Source: an uncultured Eubacteriales bacterium (GTDB taxonomy: Bacteria > Bacillota > Clostridia > Oscillospirales > Oscillospiraceae). From it: 64,000 nt of DNA. Under the pieces are notes generated by a model. The model was not told the DNA's origin. It saw nothing but the letters and a program-made list of their open reading frames with translations, and searched no databases. Location of the stretch: assembly GCA_934597725.1 (NCBI GenBank), contig CAKTSK010000003.1:41794-105793 (forward strand), given 5' to 3'. The first letter of the stretch is position 1. Each line of letters opens with the position of its first letter. Below, in pieces: positions 6,352-16,301 of this stretch. The translations under genes were made by a program, and so were the position numbers.

Positions 6352-9300
6352 ATGCTGCGGATTCTCACCGGCCGGGCCGGCAGCGGAAAGACTGCCTGGA
6401 CCCTGGCCCGCATGAAAGAGGAGGGGACCCGCCGGCCCCAGCTGCTGGTGGTGCCGGAGCAGGCCTCCTTTGAGATGGAAGTGCGCCTGTGCCGGGACAA
6501 CGGCAACCAGGCCGGGGCCTATGGGGAGGTGCTCTCCTTCACCCGTCTGGCCAATCGGGTCCTGACCCGCACCGGCGGCGCGGCCCGCCCGGTGCTGGAC
6601 GAGGGGGGACGGCTGCTGACCATGTACGACGCCCTGCGGGGGGTGCAGGCCAACCTGACCGTCTATGCCCTGCCCGCCCGGAAGCCGGAGTTTCTGGCCA
6701 GCCTGCTGACCACCATGGACGAGCTGAAAAGCTGCTGCGTCACCGGCAGCCAGCTGCTCCAGGTGGGGGAGGAGACCGAGGGACTGGACGGAGAAAAGCT
6801 CCGGGACCTGGGCCTCATCTTCGGGGCCTATGAGGCCCTCACGGCCCGGGGGGCCATGGACCCCCGGGACCGCCTGACCCGTCTGGCAGAGGGCTTGCAG
6901 CAGACCCCTTTCTTCCGGGACCGGGATGTGTATCTGGACGGGTTTACCGACTTTACGCCCCAGCAGGGTCTGGTGCTGGAACAGATGCTCCGGCAGGCCC
7001 CCACGGTCACCGTCTCGCTGACCTGGGACGCGGCAGAGGACGAGGGGATCTTCGCGCCGGCAGCGCAGACCATCGCCCGGCTGAAGCGTCTGGCGGCCCG
7101 GGTGGGCTGTCCGGTGACAGAGGTGACCTGTGTGTCTGACCACCCCCAGAGGACCCCGCCCCTGGCCCATGTGGAGCAGGCCCTGTTCCGGCCGCCCCTT
7201 GCGCCCTACCAAGGCCCCTGGGACGACAGCGTCGTCGTGCGGGTGCTGCCCTCCCCCCGGGAGGAGGTGGCCTGGGCGGCGGGCGAGATCCGGGAACTGG
7301 TGCGGCGGGGAGAGGTCCGCTGCCGGGACATCGTGATCGCCGCCCGGAACATCGACCCCTATTGGGAGCAGCTGGAGGGCATCTTTGCCCAGTATGAGCT
7401 GCCGCTGTTCCAGGCGGACAAAACGGATATTTTGCAAAAACCCCTCTTCACGCTGGTCACCGCCGCCCTGGATACCGTGACCGGAGGCTATCTTTACGAG
7501 GATGTCTTTCGCTATCTGAAAACAGGGCTGGCCGGCCTCACCCCCGAGGAGTGTGACCGGTTGGAGAACTATGTCCTCACCTGGGACCTGTGGGGCAGCC
7601 GCTGGACGGCCTCCCAAGGCTGGACCCTCCACCCCGGCGGCTACCACCAGCAGTTCACCCCCGAGGACGAAGCCGAGCTGGCGGACCTCAACGCCCTGCG
7701 CCTGCGGGTCATCACCCCGCTGGAACATCTGCGGAAGCAGGCGGGGGGGACCCTCGGCCAGCAGGTGCTGGCGCTCTATCGCTTTCTGGAGGAGATCCAG
7801 GCCCCGGAGGCCCTGGAAGCCCGGAGCGCCCTCTTGCTGGACCGGGGCGAGCCGGAACTGGCCCGGCAGGTCAGCCAGCTTTGGGAGATCTTCTGCGGCG
7901 CGCTGGAACAGTGCTACGGGATGCTGGGGGAGAGAGAGGCCGAGCTGGGCGAGTTTTCCCGGCTGCTGCGGCTGCTGCTGTCCCGGTACAGCGTGGGGAC
8001 CATCCCGGCCTCTCTGGACCGGGTGACGGCCGGCGACGCCCAGCGGCTGGGAGGACGGGCCTGCAAGGTCCTGTTCCTGCTGGGCGCGGACGAGAGCGCC
8101 ATTCCCCAGGTCACCCCCGGCCAGGGCCTGCTCACCGACCGGGACCGGGAGCTGTTGGAGGACTACGGCCTGACCCTCTCCCCCCGGCTGGAAGAAAAGA
8201 TCAGCCGGGAAAACACCATCGTCTATACCACCTGTGCCCAGCCCACCCGGCGGCTGTATGTCTCCTGGGCCGCTCAGGGGGAGGGCGGCGGCGAAAAGCG
8301 GCCCTCCTTTTTGGTCCGGCGTCTGGAGACCCTCTTCCCCCAGGCCGGGGGAACGGGGCGCCCCGCCCCTTCCCCTGACCGGCTGCGGGCCATGGCGGCC
8401 CGTCTGCCGGAGGTTCGGGCGGCGCTGTCGGAAGATGCCGCCTGCCGCCGGGTGTTCCGGCAGCTGGAACGGGGCCGGCAGTGGCGGCGGGGGCATCTCT
8501 CTCCGGGGGCGGTGCGGGCGCTGTATGGGGAGAAGGTGGCCATGTCCGCCTCCCGGATGGATCAGTACCGCTCCTGCCACTTTGCCTACTTCCTCCGCTA
8601 TGGGCTGGGGGCGCGGGAGCGCCGGCCGGCGGGGTTCCACGGGCCGGAGTACGGCACCTTCATCCATTTTGTGCTGGAATTTGTCCTGCGGGCGGCGAAA
8701 GAGGAGGGGGGCGCTCCGCAGCTCTCCGACCAGCGTCTGGAAGAGCTGACCACCCAGGCGATCGCGGCCTATGTGGCCCAGGAGCTGGGCGGGATGGCCC
8801 AGCAGACGCCCCGGTTTCAATACCTGTTCCGCCGCCTGGAACACAACGTCCGGGCGGTGGTGCAGAACGTGACCGAGGAGCTGCGGTCCTCGGACTTTCA
8901 GCCGATCCTGTTCGAGCTGGGCTTCGGGCCGGGGCAGACCTTGCCGCCAGTGGAACTCAAGGAGGCCGGCGTGACTTTGCGTCTGTCCGGCTTTGTGGAC
9001 CGGGTGGACGGTTGGGTCCGGGACGGTCGGCTCTATCTGCGGGTGGTCGACTATAAGACCGGCCGCCAGTCCTTCGACTTGACAGAGGTCTGGCACGGGC
9101 TGGGCCTGCAAATGCTGCTCTATCTGTTCACCCTGGAAGAGCGGGGGGAACGGCTGTTCGGGCAGCCGCCCATTCCGGCGGGGGTGCTCTACCTGCCTGC
9201 CCGGGACGCCATGATCGCCGGCAGCCGCACCATGGACGAGGCCACCCGCCGGAAGCTGCTGGACAAGGAGCTGGTGCGCCGGGGCCTGGTGCTGGACGAC

Positions 9301-9678
9301 GAGGCGGTCTTACAGGCCATGGAGCACAGCGAAGGGGGCCTGCGGTTCCTCCCTCTGCGGGTGAGCGCCCGGACGGGAAAGATCACCGGCGACGCGCTGG
9401 TGAACGCCCAGAAGCTGGGACGGCTGAAAAAGCACATCCAGCAGGTATTGAGCGAGATCTGTCAGGAGATCGCCCGGGGCAACATCGACGCCGATCCCTT
9501 CTGGCGGGGGCCGGAGAAGAACGCCTGTCAGTTCTGTCCTTTCTTCCGGGCCTGCCAGTTTGAAGCGGATCAGGACCGGCGGCATTGGGTGCCGTCGGTG
9601 AAAAACAAGGATTTCTGGGACTGGCTGGCCCAGAAAGAGGAAGGAGAGGAAGACCATGGCGGTCAAACGGACGCCTGA
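6352..9678 (+). CDS. addB: AddB subunit of ATP-dependent helicase-nuclease AddAB
   Basis: A 1108-residue subunit of the double-strand break resection enzyme that replaces RecBCD in Firmicutes. The start carries a Walker A loop GRAGSGKT (7-14). The C-terminal half is a PD-(D/E)XK nuclease with D900-Y-K902 in VVDYKTG. The iron-sulfur ligands are all present: Cys742 in RSCHFAYF and Cys1059, Cys1062, Cys1068 in CQFCPFFRAC, the arrangement that staples the AddB nuclease domain. The central region that recognises Chi-like sequences is less conserved. The stop overlaps the addA start by 23 bases, so translation is probably coupled. Confidence 0.95.
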   Translation: MLRILTGRAGSGKTAWTLARMKEEGTRRPQLLVVPEQASFEMEVRLCRDNGNQAGAYGEVLSFTRLANRVLTRTGGAARPVLDEGGRLLTMYDALRGVQANLTVYALPARKPEFLASLLTTMDELKSCCVTGSQLLQVGEETEGLDGEKLRDLGLIFGAYEALTARGAMDPRDRLTRLAEGLQQTPFFRDRDVYLDGFTDFTPQQGLVLEQMLRQAPTVTVSLTWDAAEDEGIFAPAAQTIARLKRLAARVGCPVTEVTCVSDHPQRTPPLAHVEQALFRPPLAPYQGPWDDSVVVRVLPSPREEVAWAAGEIRELVRRGEVRCRDIVIAARNIDPYWEQLEGIFAQYELPLFQADKTDILQKPLFTLVTAALDTVTGGYLYEDVFRYLKTGLAGLTPEECDRLENYVLTWDLWGSRWTASQGWTLHPGGYHQQFTPEDEAELADLNALRLRVITPLEHLRKQAGGTLGQQVLALYRFLEEIQAPEALEARSALLLDRGEPELARQVSQLWEIFCGALEQCYGMLGEREAELGEFSRLLRLLLSRYSVGTIPASLDRVTAGDAQRLGGRACKVLFLLGADESAIPQVTPGQGLLTDRDRELLEDYGLTLSPRLEEKISRENTIVYTTCAQPTRRLYVSWAAQGEGGGEKRPSFLVRRLETLFPQAGGTGRPAPSPDRLRAMAARLPEVRAALSEDAACRRVFRQLERGRQWRRGHLSPGAVRALYGEKVAMSASRMDQYRSCHFAYFLRYGLGARERRPAGFHGPEYGTFIHFVLEFVLRAAKEEGGAPQLSDQRLEELTTQAIAAYVAQELGGMAQQTPRFQYLFRRLEHNVRAVVQNVTEELRSSDFQPILFELGFGPGQTLPPVELKEAGVTLRLSGFVDRVDGWVRDGRLYLRVVDYKTGRQSFDLTEVWHGLGLQMLLYLFTLEERGERLFGQPPIPAGVLYLPARDAMIAGSRTMDEATRRKLLDKELVRRGLVLDDEAVLQAMEHSEGGLRFLPLRVSARTGKITGDALVNAQKLGRLKKHIQQVLSEICQEIARGNIDADPFWRGPEKNACQFCPFFRACQFEADQDRRHWVPSVKNKDFWDWLAQKEEGEEDHGGQTDA

Positions 9679-12600
9679 ACAGGAGGCGGTGGTCAAAAAC
9701 CGGGGCGGCGGTCTGCTGGTCTCCGCAGCGGCCGGGTCGGGCAAGACCCGGGTGCTGGTGGAGCGGCTGATGGACCGCATCCTTTCTGAGGGAAAGAACA
9801 TCGACGAGTTTTTGATCATCACCTTCACCCGGGCCGCCGCAGAGGAGCTGCGGGGGCGCATCGCCCAGGAGATCGCCGAGGCCCTGGCCCAGCAGCCGGA
9901 CAACGCCCACCTGCGGCGGCAGACCGTCCGGCTCTACCAGACCCAGATCTCCACCATCCACGCCTTCTGTACCGTCCTGCTGCGCCAGTGGGGCCAGCTG
10001 CTGGACCTGCCCGGGGACTTTATCCTCTGCGAAGAGGAGGACGCCCAGGTCCTCATGGTGCGGACCCTGGACCGGGTGCTGGAAGAGCGGTACGAAGGGA
10101 TCGACCCGGAGGGAGACTTTGCCAAGCTGCTGGACATCCTCACCGCCGGCCGGGACGACAGCCGGCTGATGGACATTGTGCTGGACATATACGGCAAGAC
10201 CCAGAGCGCCGAGGACCCGCTGGCCTGGCTGGAAGCCCAGCGGCAGGCCCTGGATCTGTCTGCGGTCACCGACGTGGGCCAGACCCTCTGGGGCGCCCTG
10301 CTGCTGGAGGAGGCGGCCCAGACCGCCGCCTATTGGGAGCGGCAGCTGGCCCGGGCCTGTGACCTGGCCCAGACAGACCCCGCCCTGGAAAAAGCCTATC
10401 TGGACAGTTTGGAGACCACCCGGCAGGACTTGGTGCAGCTGGTCCAAGCGGCCAAGGAGAACTGGGACCGGGCGGCTTCTGTGACGATCTCCTTCCCCAA
10501 GCTCAAGGCGGCCCGCGGCGTAGAGGACCCGGCTGTCCAGGAGCAGATCAAAGCCATCCGCAGCCGGTGCAAGAAGGCGGTGGAGGAGCTGGAAAGCCAG
10601 TTCGTCAGCCCCAGCGCGCCGCTGTTGGAGGACATGGCCCTGGTCTACCCGGCTATGGCCGGGCTGCTGGACCTGGTAGAAACCTTTTCCCAGGCCTACA
10701 GCCAGGAGAAGAAAAAGCGGTCGATGCTGGATTTTTCCGACCTGGAACACTGTGCCGTCCGCCTTCTGGTGGACGAGCATGGTCAGCCCACCCCGCTGGC
10801 CCGCCAGTGGGGCAGCCAGTATGTGGAGATCATGGTGGACGAATACCAGGACACCAACCAGGTACAGAACACCATCTTCCGGGCGTTGTCCCAGCAGGGC
10901 CGCAACCTGTTTATGGTGGGGGACGTGAAGCAGTCCATCTACCGCTTCCGTCTGGCCGACCCCACCATTTTTCTGGAAAAATACCGCACCTTCCTTCCCC
11001 ACGATCAGGCGCAGCCGGGGCAGGACCGGCGGATCACCCTGTCCAAGAATTTCCGCTCCCGGCCCCAGGTGCTGGAAGCGGCCAACGATCTGTTCCGCAA
11101 CATCATGTCCGAGCAGCTGGGTGAGATGGCGTATACCGACGCGGAAGCCCTCTATCCCGGCGGGACCTTCCCGGCAGGAGCGGGCTATGAGACGGAGCTG
11201 CATGTGCTGGACTTTACCCAGGACCCCGCCCTGACCGAGGACAAGCAGAACCGGAGCGCGTTGGAGGCCCGCTTCGTGGCCCGGCGGATCGCCGCCCTGC
11301 TGGCAGAGGGCTTCCCCGTCTCAGACGGCGCCGGGGGGACCCGCCCGCTGCGGTCGGATGACATCGCGATTCTGCTGCGCTCGCCGGGGCCGGTGCGCGC
11401 CTACTATACCCAGGCTTTGGATGAGCAGGGGGTGGGCTGGTCTGCCGAGGAGGGGGCCGATCTGTTCCAGACCACGGAGATCTCTGTGGCGCTGTCCTGG
11501 CTGCAAATCATCGACAACCCCCGCCAGGATATCCCCCTGCTGGCGGTGCTGCGCTCGCCGGTGGTGGGCTTCTCCGGGGACCGGCTGGCGGAGATCCGCA
11601 CCCTGGCGGAGGGCTCGTTCTATGCTGCGCTGCTGGCGGCAGGAGAACAGGGGTGGCCGGACTGTGTGGACTTTCTGGCCCTGCTGGCCGACCTGCGCTT
11701 TGTGGCGGGGGAGCAGAGCAGCCACCAGATCCTTTGGGACCTCTACCGGCGCACGGAGATGCTGGAGGTCTTTGGCGCGCTGCCCGAGGGAGACCAGCGC
11801 CGGGAAAACCTGCTGACCTTTGTGCAGCTGGCCCGCCGGTTTGAGGGAACGGGCCACAAGGGCCTCTTTGGCTTCCTGCTGCACCTGGACCGGGTCCGGG
11901 AGAGCGGCGGCCTGCGGCAGCCTCCCGGCGCGCCCTCGGAGGAGGCCGGGGTGAAGATCTTGTCCATCCACCGCTCCAAGGGCTTGGAATACCCCGTGGT
12001 GTTCCTGTGCGGCCTGGGGCGGCGGTTCAACTACAGCGACCTCCAGAAGCCCGTCCTCTTTCATCCCAAGCTGGGGCTGGGCCCCAAGGGGCTGGACCGG
12101 GAGACCATGGTGGCCTTCCCCACGCTGGCCCGGTCCGGCGTGGCCCTGGCCCTGAAAAAGGAGCTGCTGGCAGAGGAGATGCGCCTGCTCTATGTGGCCA
12201 TGACCCGGGCCAAGGAGAAGCTCATCCTCACCCACAGCCTGTCCTATGGGGTCACGGACCTGAAGAACCTGGCCGAGGGGGTCAGCTGTCCTGCCGATCC
12301 CCGGGTGCTGGCCGGGTGCAGCAGTGTGGGGCAGTGGGTCCTGCTCACGGCCCTGGCCCGGCCGGAGGGGACCGCCCTGCGGCAGGCCATGGAGCGGGAG
12401 GCTCTCCCCCTGCCGCTGGCCGACTTCGGCCCCCCTTGGAAGATCTGTTACCATGGGGGCGCCGTCTCTCAGGAGGTGACGGCCCGCCCCGCCGCCCAGC
12501 ACCGCCAGGAAGAAACAGACTTGTCGCCAGAAGAACTGCTGGCCCGGCTGCGCTGGCACTCCCCCTATCAACAGGCAGCGGCCACCCCCGCCAAGGTCAC

Positions 12601-13234
12601 CGCGACGCAAGTCGCGGCTGAGGAAGGGGAGGAGACCGGGGTGTTCCTGCTGCGCCAGACCCAGCCGGAGGAACCCGCCCCCTTCTACCGGCCCCAGTTT
12701 GCCCAGCGGGCCCTGGGCCTCACCGCCGCCCAGCGGGGCACGGCCATCCACACGGTGATGCAGAGCATCCGGCTGTCCCACACCGATTCGGCAGCAGCGG
12801 TACAGCAGGAGGTGGACCGCCTGGTGGCCCAGGAGTACCTCACGCCGGAGCAGGCCCGGACCGTGGACCCGGCTGCCGTGGCCCGGTTTTTTGCCAGTCC
12901 GCTGGGCCGGCAGCTGCGGCAGAGCGACAGCCTCCGCCGGGAGGCCCCCTTTTCCGTCCTGGCCGAGGCCCGGCAGTTCTATCCCCAGGTCCCACCGGGG
13001 GAGCAGGTGCTGCTGCAAGGGGTCATCGACTGCTGGTTTGAGACCCCCGAGGGGATCACCCTGGTGGATTTTAAGACCGACCGCATCCCGCCCGCCGCGC
13101 TGGAGGAGCGCAGCCGGCGCTACCGGGGGCAGATGGCGGCCTATGCCTACGCCCTGGAACAGGTCACCGGAAAGCCTGTGGTCCATCGCCTGCTGTGGTT
13201 TCTGGCCCTGGGCGTGGGGGTAGACGTGTCGTGA
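9656..13234 (+). CDS. addA: AddA subunit of ATP-dependent helicase-nuclease AddAB
   Basis: A 1192-residue UvrD/Rep-type superfamily 1 helicase fused to a nuclease domain. Walker A AAAGSGKT lies at residues 24-31 and Walker B VDEYQDT near 394-400; the helicase motif containing SIHRSKGLEYPVV is in the C-terminal half. The nuclease motif LVDFKTDR has Asp1138 and Lys1140. The subunit moves 3'-5' on DNA, and with AddB processes broken ends for RecA. The start at 9656 lies inside addB, behind GGAAGGAGAGGAAG. No trace of an SbcC or third subunit follows; a new promoter for rpmE begins 35 bases downstream. Confidence 0.96.
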   Translation: MAVKRTPEQEAVVKNRGGGLLVSAAAGSGKTRVLVERLMDRILSEGKNIDEFLIITFTRAAAEELRGRIAQEIAEALAQQPDNAHLRRQTVRLYQTQISTIHAFCTVLLRQWGQLLDLPGDFILCEEEDAQVLMVRTLDRVLEERYEGIDPEGDFAKLLDILTAGRDDSRLMDIVLDIYGKTQSAEDPLAWLEAQRQALDLSAVTDVGQTLWGALLLEEAAQTAAYWERQLARACDLAQTDPALEKAYLDSLETTRQDLVQLVQAAKENWDRAASVTISFPKLKAARGVEDPAVQEQIKAIRSRCKKAVEELESQFVSPSAPLLEDMALVYPAMAGLLDLVETFSQAYSQEKKKRSMLDFSDLEHCAVRLLVDEHGQPTPLARQWGSQYVEIMVDEYQDTNQVQNTIFRALSQQGRNLFMVGDVKQSIYRFRLADPTIFLEKYRTFLPHDQAQPGQDRRITLSKNFRSRPQVLEAANDLFRNIMSEQLGEMAYTDAEALYPGGTFPAGAGYETELHVLDFTQDPALTEDKQNRSALEARFVARRIAALLAEGFPVSDGAGGTRPLRSDDIAILLRSPGPVRAYYTQALDEQGVGWSAEEGADLFQTTEISVALSWLQIIDNPRQDIPLLAVLRSPVVGFSGDRLAEIRTLAEGSFYAALLAAGEQGWPDCVDFLALLADLRFVAGEQSSHQILWDLYRRTEMLEVFGALPEGDQRRENLLTFVQLARRFEGTGHKGLFGFLLHLDRVRESGGLRQPPGAPSEEAGVKILSIHRSKGLEYPVVFLCGLGRRFNYSDLQKPVLFHPKLGLGPKGLDRETMVAFPTLARSGVALALKKELLAEEMRLLYVAMTRAKEKLILTHSLSYGVTDLKNLAEGVSCPADPRVLAGCSSVGQWVLLTALARPEGTALRQAMEREALPLPLADFGPPWKICYHGGAVSQEVTARPAAQHRQEETDLSPEELLARLRWHSPYQQAAATPAKVTATQVAAEEGEETGVFLLRQTQPEEPAPFYRPQFAQRALGLTAAQRGTAIHTVMQSIRLSHTDSAAAVQQEVDRLVAQEYLTPEQARTVDPAAVARFFASPLGRQLRQSDSLRREAPFSVLAEARQFYPQVPPGEQVLLQGVIDCWFETPEGITLVDFKTDRIPPAALEERSRRYRGQMAAYAYALEQVTGKPVVHRLLWFLALGVGVDVS

Positions 13235-13269
13235 GTCCAAAAAAAGTTCAAGATTTGTGAAAAAAAGAG

Positions 13270-13298
13270 TTGCATTTTCCTGCGAAAAGTGCTATCAT
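13270..13298 (+). promoter_or_regulatory. Sigma-A promoter for rpmE
   Basis: TTGCAT, a 17-base spacer and TATCAT, about 58 bases before the rpmE start. Confidence 0.8.
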
Positions 13299-13355
13299 TT
13301 ATCATGCGCTTGCGGAGCGCACATATTTTTTGATACCAGAAAGAGGTGAACACGC

Positions 13356-13559
13356 ATGAAGGAAGGCATCCATCCCAATTATGAGCAGACCACAATCCGT
13401 TGTGCTTGTGGCAACGTGATCGAGACAAGATCTACTAAGAAGGACATCCGAGTAGAAGTTTGCTCCAAGTGTCACCCCTTCTTCACCGGCAAGCAGAAGA
13501 TGGTGGATACTGGCGGACGCGTCAGCCGCTTCAACAAAAAGTTCGGTTTGGAAAACTAA
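13356..13559 (+). CDS. rpmE: 50S ribosomal protein L31, zinc-binding form
   Basis: A 67-residue L31. Cys16, Cys18, Cys36 and Cys39 (RCACG and CSKCH) make it the zinc-containing C+ type rather than the zinc-free paralogue induced in zinc starvation. The start follows AAAGAGGTG. It has its own promoter and terminator. Codons are A/T-rich compared with neighbours, as expected for a highly expressed ribosomal gene. Confidence 0.97.
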   Translation: MKEGIHPNYEQTTIRCACGNVIETRSTKKDIRVEVCSKCHPFFTGKQKMVDTGGRVSRFNKKFGLEN

Positions 13560-13575
13560 AAGATTTTGTCTTTGG

Positions 13576-13603
13576 ACCCGTGCCCTCCCGGCACGGGTTT
13601 TTC
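13576..13603 (+). terminator. Terminator after rpmE
   Basis: ACCCGTGCC pairs with GGCACGGGT around a short loop and is followed by TTTT. Confidence 0.88.
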
Positions 13604-13699
13604 CGTTTGTCGAAACAAACGGGGGTTGCGTCCCGGCAGGCCGCATAAACTGGACCAGAGACCTGGTGACAGGTCCCGTGAAAAGAGGAGGTACGCGCC

Positions 13700-14206
13700 A
13701 TGTTTCGCTCCATTGACCCCAAAGACCTGACAGAAAATGTCTTTTCCCTGCTGGCCGACCGGTGGACCCTGATCACCGCCGGGACCCCCCAGCGCTGCAA
13801 CACCATGACCGCCAGTTGGGGCGGCCTGGGTGTGCTGTGGAACAAGCCGGTGGCCACCATCTATGTGCGGCCCCAGCGCCACACCTTTGCCTTTCTGGAG
13901 GAACAGGAGAGCTTTACCCTGTCCTTCTTCTCGCCCCGGTGGAAAAAGCAGCTGGCCTACTGCGGCGCGGTCAGCGGCCGGGACGAGGATAAATTTGCCG
14001 CCTGCGGCTTCCATGTGGCCGGGGAGGGGCAGGCGGCCTATCCCCAGGAAGCCGACTTGGTCCTGGTGTGCCAAAAACGCTACTGGAACGACCTGGACCC
14101 GGCCCACATGGACCAGGAAGCCCTGACCCATTACCCGGCCAAGGATTACCACCGGATGTATGTGGGCGAGATCACCCGGGTGCTGGTGAAAACCCAGGAA
14201 CAATAA
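13700..14206 (+). CDS. Flavin reductase-like FMN-binding protein
   Basis: A 168-residue member of the flavin reductase-like split-barrel family. The N-terminal half has the family pattern: LITAGTPQRCNTMTASWGG, in which the TMTASWGG segment faces the flavin phosphate, then VATIYVRPQRHT and ESFTLSFF. In anaerobes such proteins are FMN-containing oxidoreductases of uncertain partner, often related to flavoredoxin. No separate NADH-binding domain is present. The start follows AGAGGAGG. The gene precedes hflX by 20 bases and is likely cotranscribed with it, with no obvious functional link. Confidence 0.8.
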   Translation: MFRSIDPKDLTENVFSLLADRWTLITAGTPQRCNTMTASWGGLGVLWNKPVATIYVRPQRHTFAFLEEQESFTLSFFSPRWKKQLAYCGAVSGRDEDKFAACGFHVAGEGQAAYPQEADLVLVCQKRYWNDLDPAHMDQEALTHYPAKDYHRMYVGEITRVLVKTQEQ

Positions 14207-14226
14207 ACAGACAAAGGAGGTCTCCT

Positions 14227-15534
14227 ATGACCGAATATCGCACCGAAGAAAAACGCAACCGTGCCGTTCTGGTGGGCCTGAACGCCAACAGCCTGTCCCG
14301 GGAGGACAACGCCACCGAAACCAGTATGGAGGAATTGGAGGCCCTGCTGGAGACGGCAGGGGGGGTCTGCGTGGGCAGCGTTCTGCAAAACCGGGACACC
14401 CCCGAGGCCCGGACCTTCATCGGCGAGGGCAAGGTGGCCGAGGTGACCGACCTGGTCAAAGCCCAGGAGGCCGATCTGGTGGTCTTTGACAACGAACTGT
14501 CTCCCTCCCAGCAGCGGGTACTCACCGAGGAAATGGGCGTCCAGGTCATCGACCGGGCCGGGCTGATCCTGGACATCTTTGCCCAGCGGGCCCGGACCAA
14601 GGAGGGCCGGCTCCAGGTGGAGCTGGCCCAATACAAATACCTGCTGCCCCGCCTGACGGGCATGTGGGGCCATCTGGTGCGCCAGACCGCCTCCGGCGGC
14701 AAGTCGCCCATCGGCACCCGCGGCCCCGGCGAGACCCAGCTGGAGACCGACCGCCGCCACATCCGCCGCAAGATCGCCAAGCTCACCGAGGACCTGGAAG
14801 AGGTGCGGCGCATCCGGGCCGTCCAGCGGGACCGGCGGGAGAAGAACGAGGTCCCGGTGGTGGCCATCGTGGGCTATACCAACGCCGGAAAGTCCACCCT
14901 GCTCAACGCCCTGACCGACGCGGGCATCCCGGCCCGGAACCGGCTCTTCGACACCCTGGACACCACCACCCGGACGCTGGAGATCTCCGACACCTGCACG
15001 GTGCTCATCTCCGACACGGTGGGCTTTATCCGCAAGCTGCCCCACCACCTGGTGGAGGCCTTCAAGGCGACCCTGGAAGAGCTGAGCTACGCCGACCTGA
15101 TCCTGCACGTCATCGATGCCTCCAACCCCGAGTGGCGGGAGCAGGCGGCGGTGGTGGAAGCCCTCATCTGCCAGCTGGGCGCAGAGCGCACGGCCCGGAT
15201 CGACGTGTTCAACAAATCCGACGTCTATGTGGGGGAGATCCGCCCCCATGGGGAGGACATCGTCTCCATCTCCGCCAAGACCGGCGAGGGGCTGGACAAG
15301 CTGCTGGCCATGATCGGCAAGCGGCTGGACACCGGGTTCCACCGGGTCACCCTGTCCCTGCCCTATGACAAGGGGGGCGTGCTGGACATGCTCTACCGGG
15401 AAGCCAAGGTGGAGTCGGTGGAGTATGACCAGACCATCCTGGTCCAGGCGGTCTGCTCGGAAAAGACCGTGGGCCAGGTCAAGGAGTATGTGACCGGGGG
15501 CTGGCAGCCCCCTAAGGAATTCTGGGAGGATTGA
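14227..15534 (+). CDS. hflX: GTPase HflX
   Basis: A 435-residue ribosome-associated GTPase that splits stalled or heat-damaged ribosomes. The N-terminal HflX domain ends with a coiled region around RRHIRRKIAKLTEDLEE, and the glycine-rich GTRGPGETQLETD segment precedes the G domain. G1 GYTNAGKST is at 216-224, G3 DTVGFI from 263, and the NKSD-type G4 reads FNKSDVY. The start at 14227 follows AAAGGAGG; the frame is open far upstream but there overlaps the previous gene. It is followed by a YigZ gene with one base between stop and start. Confidence 0.95.
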   Translation: MTEYRTEEKRNRAVLVGLNANSLSREDNATETSMEELEALLETAGGVCVGSVLQNRDTPEARTFIGEGKVAEVTDLVKAQEADLVVFDNELSPSQQRVLTEEMGVQVIDRAGLILDIFAQRARTKEGRLQVELAQYKYLLPRLTGMWGHLVRQTASGGKSPIGTRGPGETQLETDRRHIRRKIAKLTEDLEEVRRIRAVQRDRREKNEVPVVAIVGYTNAGKSTLLNALTDAGIPARNRLFDTLDTTTRTLEISDTCTVLISDTVGFIRKLPHHLVEAFKATLEELSYADLILHVIDASNPEWREQAAVVEALICQLGAERTARIDVFNKSDVYVGEIRPHGEDIVSISAKTGEGLDKLLAMIGKRLDTGFHRVTLSLPYDKGGVLDMLYREAKVESVEYDQTILVQAVCSEKTVGQVKEYVTGGWQPPKEFWED

Positions 15535-15535
15535 C

Positions 15536-16171
15536 ATGGCGGAATACTACGTCCCCGCCCGGGACAGCGAGACGGAATTTACAGAGAAACGCTCCCGGTT
15601 CATCGGCCACCTCTGGAAGGTGGAGACCGAGGAGGAGGCCCGGGAAAAGATCGCCCAGATGAAGGCCAAATACCACGACGCCCGCCACAACTGCTGGTGC
15701 TACCTGCTGCGGGAGGGGAACATCACCCGCTATTCCGACGACGGCGAGCCCCAGGGCACCGCCGGCCAGCCCATGCTGGAAGTCTTCCGGCGGGAAGGGG
15801 TGGAGAACGTCTGCTGCGTGGTCACCCGCTACTTCGGCGGGGTCCTGCTGGGCACCGGCGGCCTGCTGCGGGCCTACACCCGCTCGGCCAAGGACAGCCT
15901 GACCGAGGCCGGGATCGCCGTGGTGCGCCAGTGGGCGGAGACCGCCGTGGAGTGCCCCTATCCGCTGCTGGAACGGATGAAGCAGGAGATCGCCGCCGCC
16001 CAGGGGGTGCTGGGAGAGATCGAGTACGGCGCCCAGGTCCGCATCCCCGCCCTGCTGCCGGCCGAGAACTGGCCGGCCTATGAGGCCCGGATCACCGAGG
16101 TGAGCGCCGGAAAGGTGGCAGCCCAGCGGCTGGGGGAGGTCTTTCGGGCCGCGCCGGTGGGGGAGCCCTGA
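15536..16171 (+). CDS. YigZ/IMPACT family protein
   Basis: A 211-residue protein of the YigZ (UPF0029/IMPACT) family. The conserved core spans the first 125 residues: SRFIGHLWKV, the HNCWCYLLREG segment, SDDGEPQGTAGQPML and TRYFGGVLLGTGGL. The C-terminal third is the DUF1949 domain. Bacterial members are thought to bind RNA or ribosomes and relate to eukaryotic IMPACT, a regulator of Gcn2; no reaction is established. It follows hflX directly, which is consistent with a translation-related role but does not prove it. Confidence 0.9.
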   Translation: MAEYYVPARDSETEFTEKRSRFIGHLWKVETEEEAREKIAQMKAKYHDARHNCWCYLLREGNITRYSDDGEPQGTAGQPMLEVFRREGVENVCCVVTRYFGGVLLGTGGLLRAYTRSAKDSLTEAGIAVVRQWAETAVECPYPLLERMKQEIAAAQGVLGEIEYGAQVRIPALLPAENWPAYEARITEVSAGKVAAQRLGEVFRAAPVGEP

Positions 16172-16301
16172 GCCTGCCAACAAAAAATTCACAAAAAGTT
16201 TTCCTGAGAAGCAGGAAACCACACATTTTTTTCGTATAAACTTTTAGACATTCCCTGGATGTGGCGAATGCCCGATGCTGAGGAAAGAGAAGTGAGCAGA
16301 C

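Noticed and set aside
6208..9111. Open frame of 967 codons on minus
   Set aside because: Antisense of addB; proline, glutamine and arginine rich with no recognisable domain, as expected from GC-rich codon bias.
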